The notes beneath the pieces were generated by a model that searched no databases, was not told the origin of the DNA, and saw only the letters and a list, made by a program, of their open reading frames with translations. A stretch of DNA of 64,000 bases, taken from Agarivorans sp. Alg241-V36 (GTDB taxonomy: Bacteria > Pseudomonadota > Gammaproteobacteria > Enterobacterales > Celerinatantimonadaceae). Position 1 is the first letter of the stretch. Every line of letters begins with the position of its first letter. Made by a program: the position numbers and the translations under genes. The DNA lies in assembly GCF_900537085.1 (NCBI RefSeq), contig NZ_UNRE01000010.1, positions 62,001-126,000 on the forward strand, read 5' to 3'. Shown here in pieces: positions 56,531-64,000 of this stretch.

Positions 56531-57565
56531 GTGAATAAATCAGTATTCTCTTCATTAGTGGCCGTGTTGGCTTCACTAGTGGTAGCCACGCCAGCCTTAG
56601 CTGCAGAAGAAGTAAACTTATACTCTTACCGCCAACAAAGCTTGTTACAACCATTAACCGATGCGTTTACCGAAGAAACCGGCATTAAAGTGAATGTTGT
56701 GCACGCTGCTAAAGGTTTAGCTGAAAAGATTAAAGCGGCTGGTGAAAACAATCCTGCTGATTTGGTACTAACCGTTGATATTGGCCGCTTGGAAGAAGTG
56801 CGCGCTGCCGGTTTATTTGAAGCGGTAAACTCTCCAGTTATTGATGAAGTAGTGCCAGCTCATCTACGTCATCCTGATAACTTATGGTTTGCCCTTACTA
56901 CACGTGCACGTGTGGTTTACGCACATAAAGATCGGGTGAAAGAAGGCGAGCTTAACTCGCTGAAAGATTTAGCCGACCCTAAATGGCAAGGTCGTATTTG
57001 TACCCGCTCTGGTAAGCACGTTTACAACATTGGTTTAATTGCTTCGGTAATCGCAGAAGATGGCGAAGTAGCTGCAGAAACTTGGTTAAAGGGCTTAAAA
57101 GCTAACTTAGCGCGTAAACCTCAAGGTAACGACCGTGCTCAAGCAAAAGCGATTTTCGAAGGCCAATGTGACTTAGCAATTGCTAACCGTTACTACATGG
57201 GCAAAATGTTCTACAACACCAAGAGCCCAGAACAACAAGAGTGGGCAGAGCAAATCCGTGTTTTATACCTAGATCAAGACATTGGTGGCCGTGGTCAGCA
57301 CATTAACATTTCTGGTGCTGGTTTATTGAAAACAGCTAAAAACAAAGACAACGCGATTAAGTTGTTAGAGTTCTTAGTTGGTGAAAAAGCCCAAGGTTTA
57401 TACGCCACTGCTAACTACGAAGAGCCAGTTCGCAGCGGTATTAAAACTGACGAGTTTATTGAAAGCCTAGGCGATTTCAAAGCCGACCGTATTTCATTAC
57501 AAGAAGTGGCCGATCAACGCGCAGCTGCAGCACGCTTAGTTGACCGTGTTGGCTATGACATGTAA
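56531..57565 (+). CDS. fbpA: Ferric-iron ABC transporter, periplasmic binding protein (FbpA/FutA-like)
   Basis: A 344-residue secreted protein with a signal peptide at about 1-25 (ending ALA before AEEVNLYSYRQQ). Its bilobal fold is of the ferric-binding class, with YSYR near the N terminus and the iron-ligand Tyr pair NRYYMGKMFYN. The start is GTG 56531, seven bases after AAGGA; an in-frame TTG lies at 56516. It is followed by fbpB after a 102-base spacer with three hairpins. Confidence 0.9.
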   Translation: MNKSVFSSLVAVLASLVVATPALAAEEVNLYSYRQQSLLQPLTDAFTEETGIKVNVVHAAKGLAEKIKAAGENNPADLVLTVDIGRLEEVRAAGLFEAVNSPVIDEVVPAHLRHPDNLWFALTTRARVVYAHKDRVKEGELNSLKDLADPKWQGRICTRSGKHVYNIGLIASVIAEDGEVAAETWLKGLKANLARKPQGNDRAQAKAIFEGQCDLAIANRYYMGKMFYNTKSPEQQEWAEQIRVLYLDQDIGGRGQHINISGAGLLKTAKNKDNAIKLLEFLVGEKAQGLYATANYEEPVRSGIKTDEFIESLGDFKADRISLQEVADQRAAAARLVDRVGYDM

Positions 57566-57576
57566 AGGTTGTTAAA

Positions 57577-57629
57577 CTTGCTATTCTATTAGCAAGCATT
57601 AATAAAGCTGGCCTTAGGTCAGCTTTATT
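57577..57629 (+). repeat. Two stem-loops in the fbpA-fbpB spacer
   Basis: First: CTTGCTA (57577-57583) with TAGCAAG (57590-57596). Second: AATAAAGCTGGCC (57601-57613) with GGTCAGCTTTATT (57617-57629), a 13-bp stem with one wobble pair and a three-base loop. Neither has a full T-run. They may protect the 3' end of fbpA mRNA from exonucleases. Confidence 0.7.
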
Positions 57630-57635
57630 CGTTTT

Positions 57636-57656
57636 CGGCTCTGTGCCGTTTTTTTT
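57636..57656 (+). terminator. Terminator-like hairpin just before fbpB
   Basis: CGGC-TCTGT-GCCG followed by T8 (57649-57656). The T-run ends 11 bases before the fbpB ATG. With a four-bp stem it is probably leaky and would reduce fbpBC expression relative to fbpA. Confidence 0.55.
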
Positions 57657-57667
57657 GTTTGGAAGCT

Positions 57668-59350
57668 ATGAGCACTACCGCCAATTCTACTTCGCCTTTT
57701 TCGCTAGCTCGTTTACGCTTTGACCCTTGGGTATGGCTTGCCTTAGCCATTGCTGCCTTAGCCATTATACCTATTGCTACGATTTTGATGCTCTCATGGG
57801 CCGACAATCAAGAGATCTGGCAGCACTTACTGGATACGGTATTTTGGATTTACGTAAAAAACACTTTGTTACTGTGTTTAGGCGTCGCTGTGTTTACCAG
57901 TTTAATGGGCACAGGTGCTGCTTGGCTAGTCACGCGTTTTAACTTCCCGCTTAAGTCAGTGTTGGTATGGGCGCTGTTGTTACCCTTAGCTGTGCCAAGT
58001 TACATCCTCGCTTTTGTTATTACCGATCAGCTCGAGTACGCAGGTTTTGTGCAAAAGACCTTACGAACTTTGTTTGGTTGGCAAACTGCACGCGATTATT
58101 GGTTTCCGGAAATTCGCTCGATACAAGGTGCCATTGCGGTATTGAGTTTAGTGCTATATCCCTATGTTTATTTGTTGGCGAGAGCCGCCTTTGTAGAACA
58201 AGCTGCACAGCTTTTTGAAATGAGCCGCTGTTTAGGTAAAAGCCAAACCCAGAGCTTTTTTAAAGTGGCATTGCCGTTAGCGCGTCCCGCCATAGTGGTA
58301 GGGGTAACCTTAGCGCTTATGGAAACCATTAACGAATATGGCACGGTAGAGTTTTTTGCGGTGCCCACGCTTACCGCAGGCATTTTTGATGTGTGGCTAA
58401 ATATGAGCAGCCTCTCGGCGGCCGCTCAAATAGCCTTAATGCTGGTGAGCTTTTCTATCTTGCTGCTTGGTTTAGAGCGTTACAGTCGCAATGCCGGTAA
58501 GTTTTATAAGCTAACCGGTCAATCTCCAGCCATGTTTGCAGAACCGCTCTCGGGCTTTAAAGCGTGGTTGGCAACGGCTTTATGTTTATTGCCGATTAGC
58601 CTTGGCTTTATTCTGCCGATTACCGTATTAACTAATTATGCATTACGCAACTTAGACCAAGGTTTAGACCAATACTTAAACAGCGCTTGGAACAGCTTTT
58701 CTCTAGCCATTATGGCCGCGTTGCTAACCACTATTTTAGGCTTATTGCTAGCTTATGGGGTTCGCTTATCAAAAAGCAACAAAATGCGCAGTATCGCCGA
58801 GGCAGCTACTTTGGGTTATGCCATTCCAGGCGCGGTGCTAGCGGTTGGTATTTTGTATCCACTTGGGGTGTTTGATAATACCGTTGATAGGCTGATGAAA
58901 GCTTGGTTTGATTATCCTACTGGCTTATTGCTCACCGGAACTGGTGGCGCCTTGGTATTAGCCTATTCGTTACGCTTTATCGCCTTAAGCTATCGTACGC
59001 TCGATGCAAGCCTTACAAAAATCACCCCAGAAATGGATGATGCTTCACGTATTCTTGGCAGCCGCTCGGGGAAAACCCTTTGGCGTATTCATTTGCCTTT
59101 AATTCGGCCAAGCGTGCTTACCGCAATGTTATTGGTATTTGTTGATACCATGAAAGAGCTGCCAATTACCTTGATTCTAAGGCCATTTAATTTTGATACC
59201 TTATCAACCCAAGTTTGGGATTTAGCCTCTTTAGAACAGCTTGAGCAAAGCGCTTTGGCTGCATTAACTATATTACTGGCGGGCATTATCCCGGTTATTA
59301 TTATGAGTCGAAATATCGGTTCTTCTGAACGTCGCCCACAAGGACAATAA
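57668..59350 (+). CDS. fbpB: Ferric-iron ABC transporter permease FbpB
   Basis: A 560-residue inner-membrane permease made of two fused MetI-like halves with about 12 helices in all. Each half has the ABC-contact EAA loop: EMSRCLGKSQTQSFFKVALPLARP near 180-205 and DDASRILGSRSGKTLWRIHLPLIRP near 457-480. This two-in-one layout is typical of FbpB/SfuB iron permeases. ATG 57668 has GGAAG very close upstream, a short spacing; a TTG at 57659 is the alternative. fbpC follows seven bases after its stop. Confidence 0.92.
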   Translation: MSTTANSTSPFSLARLRFDPWVWLALAIAALAIIPIATILMLSWADNQEIWQHLLDTVFWIYVKNTLLLCLGVAVFTSLMGTGAAWLVTRFNFPLKSVLVWALLLPLAVPSYILAFVITDQLEYAGFVQKTLRTLFGWQTARDYWFPEIRSIQGAIAVLSLVLYPYVYLLARAAFVEQAAQLFEMSRCLGKSQTQSFFKVALPLARPAIVVGVTLALMETINEYGTVEFFAVPTLTAGIFDVWLNMSSLSAAAQIALMLVSFSILLLGLERYSRNAGKFYKLTGQSPAMFAEPLSGFKAWLATALCLLPISLGFILPITVLTNYALRNLDQGLDQYLNSAWNSFSLAIMAALLTTILGLLLAYGVRLSKSNKMRSIAEAATLGYAIPGAVLAVGILYPLGVFDNTVDRLMKAWFDYPTGLLLTGTGGALVLAYSLRFIALSYRTLDASLTKITPEMDDASRILGSRSGKTLWRIHLPLIRPSVLTAMLLVFVDTMKELPITLILRPFNFDTLSTQVWDLASLEQLEQSALAALTILLAGIIPVIIMSRNIGSSERRPQGQ

Positions 59351-59357
59351 ACCTGCA

Positions 59358-60416
59358 ATGAGTATTGTTTTACGCAAAGTTAATCATTTTTACGGCGAAC
59401 AACAGGCATTAAAAGATGTCAGCATTGAAGTGAGTGATAATCAAATTGTGGCACTGCTGGGCCCATCGGGTTGCGGTAAAACCACACTATTACGCCTCAT
59501 CGCTGGATTGGAGCGACTGCAAAGTGGTGAGCTGTATTTGCAAGACAGTTTGGTTGCTGCGCCCCAGCAAGCGATTCACTTAGCGCCGGAGCAACGCGCT
59601 ATTGGCATGATGTTCCAAGACTATGCCTTGTTCCCCCATATGAGTGTGCGTAAAAATATTGAGTATGGTTTACGTAAACAACAAGATCTCGCTACGCGAC
59701 GTGGTTGGATAGAAGAAAGCTTAGACAACATGGGCATGCAAGGCTTATTAGAGCGCTTTCCTCACACCTTATCGGGCGGCCAGCAGCAACGTGTAGCATT
59801 GCTTCGTGCTTTAGCGCCAGAGCCGAGCACTTTGCTACTCGATGAACCTTTCTCCGCACTTGATGAGCATCTTCGCCAGCAAGTGCGGGAAGAAACTCTT
59901 GATGTGCTTAAGAAAACCAATACTCCTGCGGTCATGGTGACGCATGATCCACTAGAAGCAATGTTTATTGCCGACAAAATCGTGGTGATGGAAAAGGGTG
60001 AAATTGTGCAAAATGCCAGTCCTCAAGAAATTTACAATAATCCTAAGAACGCTTTTGTTGCCGCTCTATTTGGACCAAGTAATCGTTTCGAAACGGATGT
60101 TGAAGACAATAAAGTTCACACACCCTTAGGGCAATTCACAGCGAATGGTGTGGATGTTCAGCAAAGGGCTGAGATCATTGTGCGCGCTAAAGACATCGTT
60201 GTGCATCAGCTAGAAAACAGCGATCAAATCGAAGCAACGGTGATATCGGTGCACGCTATGGGCAATGAAACTCACTTTAGATTACAACTAAACAGCATGC
60301 CTGAGCGGGTTATTCATGCGCGAATGCGCGATCATTGGCAGGCGAGTGCTGGCACCAAAGTATGGTTGTCGGTGAATGGAGATGCTGCATTTGTCTTCCC
60401 TAAAGCCTCGCTTTAG
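59358..60416 (+). CDS. fbpC: Ferric-iron ABC transporter ATP-binding protein FbpC
   Basis: A 352-residue ABC ATPase with Walker A GPSGCGKTTLL, Q-loop FQDYALFPHM, signature LSGGQQQRVALLRAL, Walker B LLLDEPFSALDE and switch VTHD. A C-terminal TOBE-like domain covers about 240-350. It powers the FbpB permease. The plus-strand gene converges on argR, whose stop is 24 bases away. Confidence 0.93.
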   Translation: MSIVLRKVNHFYGEQQALKDVSIEVSDNQIVALLGPSGCGKTTLLRLIAGLERLQSGELYLQDSLVAAPQQAIHLAPEQRAIGMMFQDYALFPHMSVRKNIEYGLRKQQDLATRRGWIEESLDNMGMQGLLERFPHTLSGGQQQRVALLRALAPEPSTLLLDEPFSALDEHLRQQVREETLDVLKKTNTPAVMVTHDPLEAMFIADKIVVMEKGEIVQNASPQEIYNNPKNAFVAALFGPSNRFETDVEDNKVHTPLGQFTANGVDVQQRAEIIVRAKDIVVHQLENSDQIEATVISVHAMGNETHFRLQLNSMPERVIHARMRDHWQASAGTKVWLSVNGDAAFVFPKASL

Positions 60417-60439
60417 GGAAGCATAAAGGTAGGGCTTAG

Positions 60440-60907
60440 TTAGCCTACTTCAAAGAGTTCTTTCACTGATTGGAAGACATCGGCGATATCTACTTGGCGA
60501 GTAGGGGTGATGAAGATGGTGTCATCGCCTGCAATGGTGCCAAGAATACCTTCTGCTTTACCTAAAGAGTCTAACAAACGCGCTATCAGTTGAGCGGCGC
60601 CTGGGCTGGTGTGGATTACGATGAGTGCGTCATTGAAATCCATTTCTAATACCAAGATCTTTAGTTGGCTAGAAACGGTTGGAACCCCTAATTCAGCAGG
60701 TAAGCAGTAAACCATTTCCATTTTTGCATTGCGGGTACGCACTGCACCAAACTTACTTAGCATGCGTGACACTTTCGATTGATTAATGTTTTCGAAACCT
60801 TGCTCTTGCAGGGCGGTCACTATTTCGGCTTGTGAGCCAAATCGTTCTTCTTTTAACAGTGATTTAAAGGCTTTTATTAACTGTTCTTGTTTATCGCTAT
60901 ATTTCAT
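60440..60907 (-). CDS. argR: Arginine repressor ArgR
   Basis: A hexameric regulator that uses L-arginine as co-repressor. The 155-residue protein has an N-terminal winged helix ([36 protein letters not shown]) and a C-terminal arginine-binding, oligomerisation domain with the [11 protein letters not shown] motif. It is divergent from the binding-protein gene at 61097 and from mdh. An ARG box at 60980 lies in the shared upstream region, so it is probably autoregulated. Confidence 0.96.
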   Translation of the reverse strand: MKYSDKQEQLIKAFKSLLKEERFGSQAEIVTALQEQGFENINQSKVSRMLSKFGAVRTRNAKMEMVYCLPAELGVPTVSSQLKILVLEMDFNDALIVIHTSPGAAQLIARLLDSLGKAEGILGTIAGDDTIFITPTRQVDIADVFQSVKELFEVG

Positions 60908-60979
60908 CGGTGGTCCGAGCTTATAAATCCGTCGCCATTGTCGCCAACTTTTTACTCTAATTCAACTTTATTCTAGTTT

Positions 60980-60997
60980 TATGCATATAAATGCATA
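60980..60997. promoter_or_regulatory. ARG box between argR and the arginine-type binding protein
   Basis: TATGCATATAAATGCATA is an 18-base dyad that fits the ARG-box layout (WNTGAAT-W4-ATTCANW) with C/G in place of the inner A/T of each arm. A second adjacent box, usual for ArgR, is at best degenerate. It lies about 75 bases from argR and 100 from the divergent gene. Confidence 0.65.
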
Positions 60998-61036
60998 CTT
61001 CGACACAGAATTATTATTGCATTTAATAACAATTAG

Positions 61037-61066
61037 TTGTGAGCTTTTGCTAAGCTGAATTATGAT
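61037..61066 (+). promoter_or_regulatory. Putative promoter of the arginine-type binding protein
   Basis: TTGTGA (61037-61042) and TATGAT (61061-61066) are 18 bases apart and about 30 bases before the gene. The ARG box lies 40 bases further upstream. Confidence 0.45.
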
Positions 61067-61096
61067 AGCCCCATCCGACTCGATGAGTAGTTGATT

Positions 61097-61804
61097 ATGT
61101 GGATTAAACTTTTCATTCTTCTTCCCGTTTTAATCTTTGGCTCAGCCTTTGCTGATGAAAAGCCTTTGCGAATTGTAACCGAAGCCTCTTATCCGCCGTT
61201 CGAAGCCTTTGATGAGCAAAAGCAGCTGGTTGGTTTTGACATTGAGTTAGCCAAAGCGATATGCCTGCAGATAAATAGAGAGTGCGAGTTTTATCATCAA
61301 CCCTTTGATAGCCTGCTCACTAGCGTGGCGGCAGGGCATTACAACTTAGCCATTTCTGCCCTAGATATCACTGAGCAGCGTAAACAGTTGGTTAATTTTA
61401 GTGATGCTTATTTTGATAACATGGCGGTGTATATTACTGGCTCGAAGCAAGAGATCGCCGATAGCGCTGTAGTGGCGGTACAAAGCGGTTCTAGCTTTAT
61501 GCGCTTTTTGCGTGAACAACGACCCGATATCTTGTCGATTGCCTATCCAAGTTACCAGTTAGCCTTAAACGATTTAGAGCAAAGTAAAATAGATGCGGTG
61601 TTTTTGGATGCTGCGGCTGCTCACTATTGGTTGGCCAATCACCCCAACTTTGTTACGCAAGCTGATAAAAGCTATCCTGCCAGTGGTTTAGGAATGGCTG
61701 TTTCCAAGCAAGACGAAGACCTGCTGAGTCAAATCAACCATGCGCTTAAAGTGTTAAAAAGTAATGGTACTTACCAAACAATATATCAGTCCTTTTTTAA
61801 CTGA
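61097..61804 (+). CDS. Arginine/polar amino-acid ABC transporter binding protein (ArtI/ArtJ-like)
   Basis: A 235-residue periplasmic solute-binding protein (SBP family 3) with a signal peptide at about 1-18 (AFA before DEKPLRIVTEASYPPFE). The ligand-site landmarks TEASYPPFEAF, GFDIELAKAIC, ALDITEQRKQLVNFS and the end GTYQTIYQSFF resemble E. coli ArtI/ArtJ. An arginine ligand is inferred from this and from the nearby ARG box and argR. No permease or ATPase gene is adjacent, so it must work with subunits encoded elsewhere. ATG 61097 has only a weak ribosome binding site. Confidence 0.8.
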   Translation: MWIKLFILLPVLIFGSAFADEKPLRIVTEASYPPFEAFDEQKQLVGFDIELAKAICLQINRECEFYHQPFDSLLTSVAAGHYNLAISALDITEQRKQLVNFSDAYFDNMAVYITGSKQEIADSAVVAVQSGSSFMRFLREQRPDILSIAYPSYQLALNDLEQSKIDAVFLDAAAAHYWLANHPNFVTQADKSYPASGLGMAVSKQDEDLLSQINHALKVLKSNGTYQTIYQSFFN

Positions 61805-61985
61805 CAAACACTGTTAGACCAAGGTCTTAAGCCATATTATTAAAGTGTGATTGAGGCAGCCTTTTTCTGTTTTAAACTTGCTTTAAAAATGTTGCTAAAT
61901 TGTATTTCGAGGCGGATTCCGTTATCTTGTCAGCTGTCTTTATAGACATCCCCTCTACAACTACAAAAAAGCATGGAGAAGTTTG

Positions 61986-62915
61986 ATGAAAGTTGCCGTA
62001 TTAGGTGCTGCAGGCGGAATTGGCCAAGCCCTTTCATTACTATTAAAAACCCAGTTACCCGCTGGTTCTGAACTTTCGCTTTACGACATCGCTCCAGTAA
62101 CACCAGGTGTTGCTGTAGATTTGAGCCACATCCCTACACAAGTGGCCATTAAAGGATTTGCGGGCGAAGACCCTAGCCCGGCCCTAGAAGGTGCCGACAT
62201 TGTTCTTATTTCTGCTGGTGTGGCGCGTAAGCCAGGTATGGATCGTTCAGATCTGTTCAACATCAATGCAGGTATCGTTAAAAACCTTATCGAAAAAGTT
62301 GCTGTTACTTGCCCTAAAGCCTGTATCGGCATTATCACTAACCCAGTAAATACCACTGTGCCAATTGCTGCAGAAGTATTGAAAAACGCTGGCGTATACG
62401 ATCCTGCTAAACTGTTTGGTGTTACTACGCTTGACGTAATTCGCTCTGAAACCTTTATAGCTGAAGCAAAAGGTTTAAACCCAGCTGACATTAACTTAAA
62501 CGTTATTGGTGGCCACAGTGGCGTAACTATTTTGCCATTGTTATCACAGCTAGACGGTATTTCATTCACCGACGAAGAGATTGCAGCTATGACCACGCGC
62601 ATTCAAAACGCCGGTACTGAAGTTGTTGAAGCCAAAGCTGGTGGCGGTAGCGCTACGCTTTCTATGGGTCAAGCAGCAGCGCGCTTCTGTTTATCTCTAG
62701 TGAAAGCGGCTCAAGGCGAAGACGTGATTGAATGTGCCTACGTTGATGGCGGCAGCGAACATGCTAAGTTCTTTGCTCAACCAGTGCGTTTAGGTCCTCA
62801 AGGTGTTGCTGAAATCCTACCTTACGGTGAGATTAGCGCATTTGAAAAAGGTGCCATTGACGGCATGTTAGACACCTTACACGGTGACATCGATAAAGGT
62901 GTAGAATTTGTTTAA
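61986..62915 (+). CDS. mdh: Malate dehydrogenase (NAD)
   Basis: Oxidises malate to oxaloacetate in the TCA cycle. The 309-residue protein has the Rossmann start [19 protein letters not shown], the substrate-binding [12 protein letters not shown] with Arg residues, [14 protein letters not shown] and the catalytic His in [15 protein letters not shown] 61986 follows GGAG; an in-frame TTG one codon earlier is rejected. It resembles E. coli Mdh closely, and the argR-mdh neighbourhood is conserved except for the inserted binding-protein gene. Confidence 0.97.
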   Translation: MKVAVLGAAGGIGQALSLLLKTQLPAGSELSLYDIAPVTPGVAVDLSHIPTQVAIKGFAGEDPSPALEGADIVLISAGVARKPGMDRSDLFNINAGIVKNLIEKVAVTCPKACIGIITNPVNTTVPIAAEVLKNAGVYDPAKLFGVTTLDVIRSETFIAEAKGLNPADINLNVIGGHSGVTILPLLSQLDGISFTDEEIAAMTTRIQNAGTEVVEAKAGGGSATLSMGQAAARFCLSLVKAAQGEDVIECAYVDGGSEHAKFFAQPVRLGPQGVAEILPYGEISAFEKGAIDGMLDTLHGDIDKGVEFV

Positions 62916-62936
62916 TCACATATTCTAAATCTTAGT

Positions 62937-62961
62937 AAGGAGTGCAAGGCACTCCTTTTTT
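62937..62961 (+). terminator. Rho-independent terminator after mdh
   Basis: AAGGAGTGC-AAG-GCACTCCTT, a perfect 9-bp stem with a T-run. It lies 21 bases after the mdh stop. Confidence 0.9.
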
Positions 62962-63099
62962 GTGTCTGCTTGTCGCTGCAACGCTGTTTGTCGTAAACGT
63001 AACTCTTACCTTAGCTACAATAAATTGAATACTAAGCATCGTAATGTCGCTATTTTCTTACAACTATGAACCGCTTAGTTCTAGCCTGGTAAATGTGGC

Positions 63100-63126
63100 T
63101 TTAGTTTTTTAGCGAAGTGCCGATAG
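63100..63126 (+). promoter_or_regulatory. Sigma-28 (FliA) promoter of motX
   Basis: TTTAGTTT (63100-63107), exactly 11 bases, GCCGATAG (63119-63126). This agrees with the flagellar sigma-28 consensus TAAAGTTT-N11-GCCGATAA at 13 of 16 positions. Transcription would begin around 63133, about 20 bases before the start codon. Confidence 0.8.
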
Positions 63127-63154
63127 CTTTAGTGTTAAGACGATAGGAACGGCT

Positions 63155-63874
63155 ATGAATAAGCAGATAATTTCACTACTTCTTGCTGCAGGGATCAGTT
63201 CAGCAGCTTTTGCAGAATCTATTGACGCCTTGTCAGTGGATGATGAGTTAGATGCGCCTGCTGAGCAAGCCGAGCCCGTAGCCATAGACCCAACAGAATA
63301 TACCAGTCCCTCAGATATTGAAGCGGTTCAGCTCTACAGACAAGACGAGCTCATTACTTGGATCAACAACAATCAACACCTTGCTCGGGTGAAAGCAGAC
63401 GATTGTCAGTTGGTCGAAGATATTGAGGCGCGCGCGGAAAAAGTGGCGATCCCTGCCTACCAATTTTTATGGGGGGATATGCTGGCATGGGGAGTGTGTA
63501 TAGACTCCAACCCAGAGCTTGGCGTTATGTATATGTGGCGCGCGGCTAACCAAGGTTTAGCAGCAGCTATGGAGCAACTAGGCCGCTATTACGCTACAGG
63601 CACTTTAGTGCAACAAGACTACGCCAAAGCCATTCCATTATTGCGTGAGGCGGCAGGCCAAGGCTTCTTGCCCGCTCAATTGCGTCTTGTATCCCTTTAT
63701 GTGGAAGGCAAGGGCAGTCCCTACGATTACGAAGATGCCTATCGTTGGTTGCATCACTCCATTATCGCCGACAAACAAACTCACCAAAAAGCCAGCCAGC
63801 TGTTAGCTGCACTGGCGAACAAAATGCCAGATTATGTAGTGGTTAAAGCTAAAGCCAGCAACCAACCCTACTAA
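63155..63874 (+). CDS. motX: Sodium-type flagellar motor protein MotX (Sel1-repeat protein)
   Basis: A 239-residue secreted protein with a signal peptide at about 1-20 and two or three Sel1-like repeats at about 125-215 (MYMWRAANQGLAAAMEQLGRYYATGTL and AIPLLREAAGQGFLPAQLRLVSLYVEG). I recall the ELITWINNNQHLARVKADDCQLVEDIEARAE and GSPYDYEDAYRWLHHS segments as typical of Vibrio MotX, a T-ring protein that holds the PomAB stator to the polar flagellar basal body. The sigma-28-type promoter upstream supports this. A generic Sel1-repeat protein is the alternative. AGGA lies seven bases before the ATG. Confidence 0.78.
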   Translation: MNKQIISLLLAAGISSAAFAESIDALSVDDELDAPAEQAEPVAIDPTEYTSPSDIEAVQLYRQDELITWINNNQHLARVKADDCQLVEDIEARAEKVAIPAYQFLWGDMLAWGVCIDSNPELGVMYMWRAANQGLAAAMEQLGRYYATGTLVQQDYAKAIPLLREAAGQGFLPAQLRLVSLYVEGKGSPYDYEDAYRWLHHSIIADKQTHQKASQLLAALANKMPDYVVVKAKASNQPY

Positions 63875-63950
63875 AGCCTCGCGCAAAGCATTAACATAGA
63901 GCTATTCTGAAGGTTAAGACCTTCAATCGCTCAACTAAGTAGGTTAGTTA

Positions 63951-64000
63951 ATGCAAAATCAGGCTGTGTCGGCCACACTAAAATCGACCTTGCTCGCCGC
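63951..64000 (+). CDS. Possible start of a downstream gene (truncated by the window)
   Basis: An ATG at 63951, preceded by AGGTTAGTTA, opens a frame that stays open to the window edge (MQNQAVSATLKSTLLA). Only 16 codons are visible, so no identity can be given. A small hairpin, GAAGGT-TAAG-ACCTTC at 63909-63924, lies between motX and this frame. Confidence 0.3.
   Translation, partial: MQNQAVSATLKSTLLA

Overview
The window is a gene-dense stretch of a gammaproteobacterial chromosome, about 45% GC by eye. Gene order is almost that of the Escherichia coli 2-minute region: dcw cluster, lpxC, secA, mutT, yacG, zapD, coaE, pilin genes, nadC, ampDE, pdhR-aceEF-lpdA, acnB, yacL. Other traits point to a marine, polarly flagellated Alteromonadales- or Vibrio-like bacterium: a cytochrome bc1 operon, DciA in place of DnaC, pilABCD, a MotX homologue behind a sigma-28-type promoter, and ArgR next to Mdh. 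Agarivorans or a relative is possible, but the genus is a guess.

Layout: 1-657, rplM (partial) and rpsI. 900-3437, petABC (Rieske, cytochrome b, cytochrome c1). 3524-4575, sspAB. 4618-7985 (minus), lpoA-yraN-diaA-dolP, divergent from rsmI (8125-8964). rnpB RNA lies at about 9006-9384. 9729-27289 is an uninterrupted dcw cluster, mraZ to ftsZ, plus lpxC, with many start/stop overlaps. dciA (minus) and an M23 envelope peptidase precede secA and mutT. 31935-37933 (minus) reads pilA-pilB-pilC-pilD-coaE-zapD-yacG. nadC (minus), ampD and ampE follow. 40932-47854 is pdhR-aceE-aceF-lpdA. A patatin-type Vd autotransporter, acnB, a regulator with reversed domain order, yacL, glnK-amtB, a ferric-iron ABC importer, argR, an arginine-type binding protein, mdh and motX complete the window.

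Functional themes: cell-wall synthesis and division (dcw, LpoA, AmpD/AmpE, M23, ZapD, DolP); respiration and central carbon (PetABC, PDH, AcnB, Mdh); type IV pili (PilABCD); nutrient-responsive transport (GlnK/AmtB, FbpABC, ArtI-like). Several regulatory sites can be read directly: a MraZ box array, two PdhR boxes and an FNR-like site, three NtrC-like dyads with a sigma-54 promoter, a Fur-like site, an ARG box and a sigma-28 promoter.

I see no CRISPR array, insertion sequence, prophage, tRNA or rRNA gene. Nearly everything is conserved core genome and I cannot identify a clearly undescribed multi-gene system. The least ordinary items are the winged-helix/receiver regulator in reversed domain order (53214-54032), the patatin autotransporter, the 20-bp tandem repeat in the petABC leader, the triple hairpin between fbpA and fbpB, and the dyads upstream of acnB.
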